A DNA stretch of 64,000 nt from Nitrospira defluvii (GTDB lineage Bacteria > Nitrospirota > Nitrospiria > Nitrospirales > Nitrospiraceae), in assembly GCA_011525625.1 (NCBI GenBank), contig WYAX01000020.1, positions 62,001-126,000 on the forward strand, in the 5' to 3' direction. Made by a program: the position numbers and the translations under genes. The notes under the pieces were generated by a model, which searched no databases, had not been told where the DNA came from, and worked only from the letters and a program-made list of their open reading frames with translations. Positions 58,904-64,000 of this stretch are shown here, in pieces. Within the stretch, counting starts at the first letter, position 1. Every line of letters starts with the position of its first letter.

Positions 58904-60688
58904 ATGTACCCTTACGGACTCATCGGCAATTGCCACGTCTCGGCTCACATTCATGAAAGCGGGTCGGTCGACTGGCTCTGCCTGCCCAGACCGGACAGTG
59001 ATCCGGTCTTTGGACGTATCCTCGATCCGGAAGGAGGGCACTTTTCCATATCAAGCCCTACCGGCTCCGCTCAAGTCAAGACAACCCAACGCTACCTCCC
59101 CAATACAAATATCCTGGTGACAGAGGTGTCCACGTCCAACGGCGACACCTTCAGAATCACGGATTTCTGTCCCCGGTTCGAGCAGTACGGCCGCGTGTAC
59201 CGCCCAGCCGCCCTCTTCCGGATCGTCGAACCGCTCGCGGGCACACCCTCCATCCGCGTCAGTTGTCGACCGGTCACGGGGTGGGGGAAAGAGTATGCGC
59301 GCGGCATGCGCGGCAACAGCCACGTGCGCTACGACATCCGCGGAGAATACCTCCGGCTGCTCACCAACATGCCCCTGACGTATCTGTACGAAGAGCGCCC
59401 CTTCGCCTTGACCGAGAAGACGTATTTCGCCCTGACCTGGGGCCTGGGCATAGAGGACGACCTCGCCAAGGTCAGCCACGAATTCCTGGACCAGACGGCC
59501 CGCTACTGGCGCATGTGGGTGAAGCATTGTTCGATTCCGGTGCTGCACCAGGAAGAAGTGATCCGTTCCGCCCTGGCGCTCAAACTCCACTGTTACGAAG
59601 ACACCGGCGCCATTCTGGCCGCCCTGACTACCAGCCTCCCCGAGGAGCCGGGTGGAGAGCGGAACTGGGACTATCGCTTCTGCTGGTTACGCGACGCCTA
59701 TTTTTCGCTCACCGCTTTTCACAATCTCGGACACTTCGAGGAGATGGAAGGGTTCCTGAAATTTCTCCTCAACATCGCCTATACCCACGAACATTCCCGG
59801 GAGCGGCTCGCGCCGGTGTATACGTTGAGTCAGGATCTTCCGCTGCCGGAAACCGAACATGCCAATTGGGCCGGCTTCTCGGGCAGCGCCCCCGTGCGCA
59901 ACCACAATCAAGCCGCCGAGCACATTCAAAACGACGTCTACGGCGAGCTGGTGCTCGCGCTCACGCCGATCTTCAGCGACAACCGCTTCTACGACTTGCG
60001 GACAAAAGATCAGGAGCAGCTCGTCGCCAATCTGGCCCGACTCTGCGATCGCACCATCGCCCAGCCCGACGCAGGTCTGTGGGAGATTCGCAACGGCTGG
60101 CAGGAACATTCGTTTTCGAACCTGATGTGCTGGGCCGGGCTCGACCGGGCGCATCGCATGCACAAGGCGGGATTTTTGCCGTCTTTGACCTTCGACCTCG
60201 ACGCCGCCCGGGCACGCGCGGCCCAGGCTCTTCTCCACGCCACGAAGGACGGCTCGCTCCGCAATGGACCCAAAGACGAGACGTACGATGCATCGCTGGC
60301 GCAAGCGGCGATTCTCGGCTTTCCCGATCGTGACGTGTGCGAGGCCACCATGCACAGCATTGCGAGGGCGCTCGCCGTGCAAACGGGCGGGAAAGAGACC
60401 GGCTTCTATTTTCGCTACCTCCGCCCCGATGATTTCGGCCGGCCGCAATCCAGCTTCGTCATCTGCTCCTTCTGGGTCGTTCAAGGCCTGGCGCGTCTCG
60501 GGCGCATGGCGGAAGCCCAGCAGATCATGGCTCAGGTCCTCACCGGCGCGAATCATCTCGGGCTGTTTTCCGAACACTTCGTCCCGGAGACCCGCACCCA
60601 GCTCGGCAATTTTCCCCAAGCCTATTCCCACGTCGGCCTGATCAATGCCGCCTTCGCCGTCAGTCCACCCTGGACCACGGTCCTCTGA
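58904..60688 (+). CDS. Glycoside hydrolase family 15 protein (glucoamylase or trehalase type)
   Basis: A 594-residue GH15 enzyme: YGLIGNCHVSAHIHESGSVDWLCLPRPDSDPVF at the N-terminus, GERNWDYRFCWLRDAYFSL as the catalytic-domain block and GLWEIRNGWQEHSFSNLMCWAGLDRA. GH15 includes glucoamylases and trehalases; position divergent from otsA-otsB, 50 bases away, favours a trehalase or alpha-glucan role. No signal peptide is visible, so it is cytoplasmic. Confidence 0.9.
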   Translation: MYPYGLIGNCHVSAHIHESGSVDWLCLPRPDSDPVFGRILDPEGGHFSISSPTGSAQVKTTQRYLPNTNILVTEVSTSNGDTFRITDFCPRFEQYGRVYRPAALFRIVEPLAGTPSIRVSCRPVTGWGKEYARGMRGNSHVRYDIRGEYLRLLTNMPLTYLYEERPFALTEKTYFALTWGLGIEDDLAKVSHEFLDQTARYWRMWVKHCSIPVLHQEEVIRSALALKLHCYEDTGAILAALTTSLPEEPGGERNWDYRFCWLRDAYFSLTAFHNLGHFEEMEGFLKFLLNIAYTHEHSRERLAPVYTLSQDLPLPETEHANWAGFSGSAPVRNHNQAAEHIQNDVYGELVLALTPIFSDNRFYDLRTKDQEQLVANLARLCDRTIAQPDAGLWEIRNGWQEHSFSNLMCWAGLDRAHRMHKAGFLPSLTFDLDAARARAAQALLHATKDGSLRNGPKDETYDASLAQAAILGFPDRDVCEATMHSIARALAVQTGGKETGFYFRYLRPDDFGRPQSSFVICSFWVVQGLARLGRMAEAQQIMAQVLTGANHLGLFSEHFVPETRTQLGNFPQAYSHVGLINAAFAVSPPWTTVL

Positions 60689-61082
60689 TCGCCCGATCGG
60701 CACCAGCCCATCACCGCCGAAAGATCCACGCAACACAACAGAAACCAGCAGACCTCAACCGTCCTGGCGCACCGACGCGGACGGAGGAGCGTACCGACTA
60801 TCCGCGACAAGCCCACATGATTCACGACGGTTCGTTGCAAATGCGCGGCGTCGCGCGGCGAGACGCTCACGCGGAGCCGCGAGGAAGGAAGACCTTGCTG
60901 AACAGCATGTCGGCCGACCGAGTGCGAGCCCGCTCGCCGACAGGCCGAGCCCCGCTGCGAATCTGCGATTGCAGCAGCAGTGCTCAGGAGTAATGTCGGC
61001 TCAGGAAGGGGCTGCTGTTCAGGAGGGGAGGGCCACCCCGAAGCCCATGACGCGACTCCGGGGCGAGAGACAGAGCGGAACG
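60689..61082. other. Intergenic stretch without recognised gene
   Basis: About 390 GC-rich bases between the GH15 and lipoprotein stops. The frames that stay open have no ribosome site and give Arg/Pro/Ser-rich translations typical of non-coding sequence. Small dyads are present (for example near 60845-60880), but no clear terminator with T-tract. Confidence 0.4.
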
Positions 61083-61493
61083 CTATTGGGCGGGAGCCAC
61101 GACGCGAATCGTGCCCGGTTCGATCTTCATGCCACCCGGGTCGGCTGATTTCATGCGAGCATTGTAGCTAATGACAATCGGCTTGCTGAAACACAGGCTG
61201 ACACTCTTGCTTGGCTCTAGCTCCTTCAACTCGCTCACCCCTCCCATCATACCCGAAAAGCCGCGATCGCACGACAACATCTCGGCCGTCAGGCCAGGAA
61301 TATCGATGAGCACCGGCAGCGTCCGATGATTCACCCAGCGGATTTCGTCGCCGACGTGCACGCTCAGATCCGCCGGTTCGAGATTGGCCTCGAATTTCAC
61401 CTCATGGATAACCGCCGTTCTCGATGTCTGCGGCAGCCCTGCACAACCAGCGATCAACACCAACCCTGCTATCGCTACCCACGTTCCTCGCAT
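61083..61493 (-). CDS. Cupredoxin-like lipoprotein
   Basis: A 136-residue lipoprotein (signal VAIAGLVLIAGCAG) with a plastocyanin-like fold: VIHEVKFEANLEPADLSVHVGDEIRWVNHRTLPVLIDIPG. The conserved histidine in VNHRTLPV and the CFSKP cysteine are present, but the full set of type 1 copper ligands is not certain because the C-terminal CxxxHxxM loop is not seen. GAAGGAGG precedes the start. Confidence 0.75.
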   Translation of the reverse strand: MRGTWVAIAGLVLIAGCAGLPQTSRTAVIHEVKFEANLEPADLSVHVGDEIRWVNHRTLPVLIDIPGLTAEMLSCDRGFSGMMGGVSELKELEPSKSVSLCFSKPIVISYNARMKSADPGGMKIEPGTIRVVAPAQ

Positions 61494-61664
61494 ATTCAGC
61501 CTCCTTCCTGAAATGGTAGACACAGGTTGCTCCGTCGTCCGATAGCCCGACGAGACGTTCATCAAGGCCGGACTGCGCGAAACCGTTCTTTTTTCACTAT
61601 ACCAAGCGCGATGCGCGAGAAGCGAACAGGGGGCGACATGTTTTCCTACAATACCTGAACCACG

Positions 61665-62228
61665 TTACCGGACTCGGGTCACTCGATTCGCATCGATGTG
61701 ATGGAACAGTTCGTCGCGGCCCTTCATCTTGAGCTGCGTGTCTTCGCTGTAGCTGAAGCTGTCGCGGCCGTGCACGGTCACCGTGAGCTCGTAGCGCACG
61801 GTCTTAAATTCCCGATCGAGAAACTTGTTGGAGCAAATCCCATACGTGTCAGACCCGGCCTCCGCGGCAATTTGAAACGACGTGGCCTCCGGTTCCACGG
61901 TACCCCCGGCCAGCACCGTGACTCCCCGCGGCACGATAAAACACCGGAGCACCTGTTTTGCGGCCGCATCCCAGAGCCAGTAGCCGGTCTCCTCGTGAAA
62001 CGGCGCGTCCTCGCCCAGACGCCAGGCCACGGTCGAGTATCGCAAGCCGTAGAGTTGCTGTTCATGGTTATTCACGGGGCCGAACGGCTCGAACGTCATC
62101 CGCTCACGGAATTGGTTGCGCTCCGTGCCGCGATCGTCCGACGGCGCCACGTCGTCCCCCTTGTCGCCTTCCCACACACCCGCCAACGCAGCCAGCGGAC
62201 CAAGATACTTCAACAGATCGTCACTCAT
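61665..62228 (-). CDS. FABP/nitrobindin-like beta-barrel protein
   Basis: A 187-residue protein with the pattern LAALAGVWEGDKGDDVAPSDDRGTERNQFRERMTFEPFGPVNNHEQQLYGLRYSTVAW and HEETGYWLWDAAAKQVLRCFIVPRG. This is typical of the DUF1794/heme-binding beta-barrel group (nitrobindin-like). The axial histidine for heme cannot be assigned with confidence. There is no signal peptide. Confidence 0.72.
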   Translation of the reverse strand: MSDDLLKYLGPLAALAGVWEGDKGDDVAPSDDRGTERNQFRERMTFEPFGPVNNHEQQLYGLRYSTVAWRLGEDAPFHEETGYWLWDAAAKQVLRCFIVPRGVTVLAGGTVEPEATSFQIAAEAGSDTYGICSNKFLDREFKTVRYELTVTVHGRDSFSYSEDTQLKMKGRDELFHHIDANRVTRVR

Positions 62229-62368
62229 CGCGCATTCCTCCTTGTGATACTCCGGTGCCCGCGGTCGAACGACCGGCCCGCAGCTGGCTGCTCTTGTAGC
62301 AGAAGAGAAGAGGGGGACTCAAACGAGGGGGGGCCAATGCTCGCCGACACTCAAGCGTCTTCCTGATT

Positions 62369-63775
62369 CTATCCCTGTGCCACCGACACGTCGGCGACCA
62401 GCAGGTCTTTCAAGCGCCCCAATGCCTCTGCCACGATGCGGCCTTGCGCGTCGATGTTGGCAATAATCTCGACCGGCGTGCGCCGATCGACCACGGTCAC
62501 CGCGTTGGGGTTCACCGCCTTGAGGTCGAACACTGCCGCATCGATGGCCGCCGCTTGCGACTCGAACGCGCGCACAGCCTTGTCCTTCTCGCGAATCTGA
62601 ACCTCCAACGCCGTAAGCGCCTTCTCGCCGGCTTTATTTTTCTTCAGGCGCTTCAGCCGCTCTTTCAGATCCACCACTTCGGCCTTGATCTTGGCCGCCC
62701 CATCCAGCAACGGCTGCATCTCGTCGCGCGCCTTCGCGCGGCGCGCCGCGAAGTCCACCGTCCAAGAGTAGCGGCTTTCGCCTTTAGGCGTCCCTCGCTG
62801 CAGAAGGAGGCGGGCATAACTGGGAAACCGTGTACCGCTGTTCGATTCGTCAATCCGCCACTCCGCCACCAAGGAAGCGGGCAGGGCCGCATCGTCCAGC
62901 AGCGCTCCGGTTGGAGTAAAACCAAAGTGCGCCAACGTCAGCGGGGTCTTCTTGCCCACCTTCACCGGCGAGAGGTCGTAGTACCAGATCCGTGTGGTCT
63001 TCTTGCCCTTGGTGAAAAACAACAAATTCGTTTTGACGCCCGCGCCAGCCGTGGAAAAGACGCCCCCCGGCAGGCTGACGATGGCCCAGAGATCGCACTC
63101 GTCCACCAGCTTGCGCTTGGTCTCCACGAAGGCGCTCTCGTTGGTGCGAAAGAGCAGCCCTTCGTCCAGCACCATGGCGCAAGTACCACCGGGAGCCAAC
63201 TCCGCCAAAATGTCCTGCAGAAACAGCACCTGCGTGGCACTGGTTTCAAAGGCGAAATTCTTTTGCGCGTCCTTCCCCTCTTTGCCGCCGAATGGCGGAT
63301 TGGTCAGGATCACGTTGAACTGCCTAGGCGCTTGCTCGAACAGCGCCGCCTTGCACTGGCGCTCCAGCTGCCGTTTGCTCCACTTTTCCTGTACCGCCAG
63401 ACGCACATGGAACGCTTGTTCCTCCGCCCGTTTGCTCTGGCTCAGGATGATGAGGTGATGCGTCCACGGCAATTGTGTCACCAGTGGTGACACTAATTCA
63501 TTGCCCGCATAGGCCTCATAGAATTGCCGCATTCTGAACAGGTTTCGGCGGGTAAACCCGCGCAGTCCCGGTTGCGTCTGGGCCAGATAGCGGGCCAGTT
63601 GATCCACCACGCCATCGCCCCATTCCGAGGCGGCAATTTTTCGGCTGATGTGTTCGCCGATCTGCCAATACAACTCGATCAGCGTGGTATTGACCGCCTG
63701 CACGGCACGTTCCCGGGCCGTGGCAATCAGTTGCGCGATGTCGGCAAAATCGGGGGGTTGCGGCGTAGTGGTCAT
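62369..63775 (-). CDS. DUF1016 N-terminus fused to C-terminal half of HsdM
   Basis: A 468-residue chimera. Residues 1-150 match DUF1016-N (YhcG-type) proteins (LIELYWQIGEHISRKIAASEWGDGVVDQLARYL, GFTRRNLFRMRQFYEAY, LPWTHHLIILSQSK). From residue 153 it matches an adenine methyltransferase HsdM from the NPPF catalytic motif onward (FNVILTNPPFGGKEGKDAQKNFAFET, LAPGGTCAMVLDEGLLFR). The SAM-binding motif and N-terminal helical domain of HsdM are missing. It is probably non-functional as a methyltransferase. It overlaps the hsdS stop by four bases. Confidence 0.8.
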   Translation of the reverse strand: MTTTPQPPDFADIAQLIATARERAVQAVNTTLIELYWQIGEHISRKIAASEWGDGVVDQLARYLAQTQPGLRGFTRRNLFRMRQFYEAYAGNELVSPLVTQLPWTHHLIILSQSKRAEEQAFHVRLAVQEKWSKRQLERQCKAALFEQAPRQFNVILTNPPFGGKEGKDAQKNFAFETSATQVLFLQDILAELAPGGTCAMVLDEGLLFRTNESAFVETKRKLVDECDLWAIVSLPGGVFSTAGAGVKTNLLFFTKGKKTTRIWYYDLSPVKVGKKTPLTLAHFGFTPTGALLDDAALPASLVAEWRIDESNSGTRFPSYARLLLQRGTPKGESRYSWTVDFAARRAKARDEMQPLLDGAAKIKAEVVDLKERLKRLKKNKAGEKALTALEVQIREKDKAVRAFESQAAAIDAAVFDLKAVNPNAVTVVDRRTPVEIIANIDAQGRIVAEALGRLKDLLVADVSVAQG

Positions 63776-64000
63776 GGCCTGGCCTCTACGTCGTTGAATG
63801 CTTGGGCGAGGAGGCGTTGGGGGAAGCGATCGATCTCTTGGAGTTGCGCCCTTGCGGCTTGCTGAGTTGTATCGAGCTCGGTCAGTTGAGCTTTCAGGCG
63901 GGCGGCGAAGCGCCGTTGTTCTTCCACGGCGATCGCTGGAACGAGCATCTGACCTAATCGAATGAGCGGCAGGTGAGCGATGGTTGTCTTAGCGTTCCGA
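63772..64000 (-). CDS. hsdS: Type I restriction specificity subunit HsdS, C-terminal part
   Basis: The C-terminal 75 or so residues of a specificity subunit, cut by the window edge. Visible are LPLIRLGQMLVPAIAVEEQRRFAARLKAQLTELDTTQQAARAQLQEIDRFPQRLLAQAF, the typical conserved-helix region after a target-recognition domain. The stop overlaps the start of the fusion gene as ATGA, so they are coupled. Confidence 0.75.
   Translation of the reverse strand, partial: RNAKTTIAHLPLIRLGQMLVPAIAVEEQRRFAARLKAQLTELDTTQQAARAQLQEIDRFPQRLLAQAFNDVEARP

Noticed and set aside
60689-61082. Open frames between the GH15 and lipoprotein genes
   Set aside because: They have no ribosome sites and Arg/Pro-rich composition; there is no sign of coding.

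Overview
The window is about 64 kb of GC-rich bacterial chromosome. Its gene families (paired sensor kinases, an rplI-glyA-nrdR block, LpxC, a trehalose module, a light-stress gene set, repeated formylglycine-fold proteins) most resemble a Nitrospira-type member of the Nitrospirota. That assignment is inference from gene content; the window has no rRNA or other lineage marker. LpxC and several lipoproteins show a Gram-negative envelope.

Layout. 1-6.3 kb: a three-gene phosphorelay (CHASE3-type kinase, Rcp1-type regulator, REC-kinase-REC hybrid), a secreted phosphodiester glycosidase, a rhodanese, a small lipoprotein and pyrE. 6.3-22.5 kb: about 22 genes all on the minus strand, mostly overlapping or closely spaced. 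They include two zinc-ribbon proteins, three formylglycine-fold proteins, a SmbP-like protein, an epimerase, a photolyase, DUF523/DUF1722, a CbiX-like protein, a chalcone-isomerase-fold protein, an NTF2-fold protein, an SDR, an FAD amine oxidase, DUF1365, a cyclopropane-fatty-acid synthase and DUF2878. At the head of this array a divergent promoter region (22.48-22.59 kb) holds three operators at an exact 22-bp period plus one inverted copy. It faces a MerR-type regulator with the Wx9EH signature and axial histidine of B12-dependent photoreceptors (CarH/LitR). My main hypothesis is that this is one very large light- and B12-controlled DNA-repair and membrane-lipid regulon.

23.5-25.3 kb: a DCC-family protein, a catalytically altered RNase H fold and a FliL-like protein. 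25.4-37.1 kb: an 11.7-kb integrated element at the 3' end of tRNA-Leu(CAG), with 18-bp direct repeats as attachment sites. It has a tyrosine integrase, excisionase-like HTH, replication genes, a tape-measure protein, a neck-type protein, a stand-alone beta-grasp protein, a superinfection-immunity protein and two divergent small regulators, but no recognisable terminase, portal or capsid. Several of its genes are short and linked by ATGA overlaps.

37.3-51.6 kb: a degenerate helicase-like protein, rplI, glyA, nrdR, an unusual kinase with an N-terminal Rossmann domain and its NarL-type regulator, lpxC, an 18-residue Lys/Ala peptide gene with its own terminator, a HARE-HTH protein, suhB, a carboxymuconolactone-decarboxylase-like protein, a RiPP-type B12 radical SAM enzyme, a pterin dehydratase, a CBS protein, a glycerophosphodiesterase with a problematic start, and an MscS channel. 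51.6-52.7 kb is gene-poor and carries two copies of a covarying double-hairpin element. 52.7-62.2 kb: a DUF4412 pair, PPK2, a macro-domain protein, otsB and a membrane-anchored otsA facing a GH15 enzyme, a cupredoxin-like lipoprotein and a beta-barrel protein. The right edge holds a type I restriction-modification fragment in which a DUF1016 N-terminus is fused in frame to the back half of HsdM.
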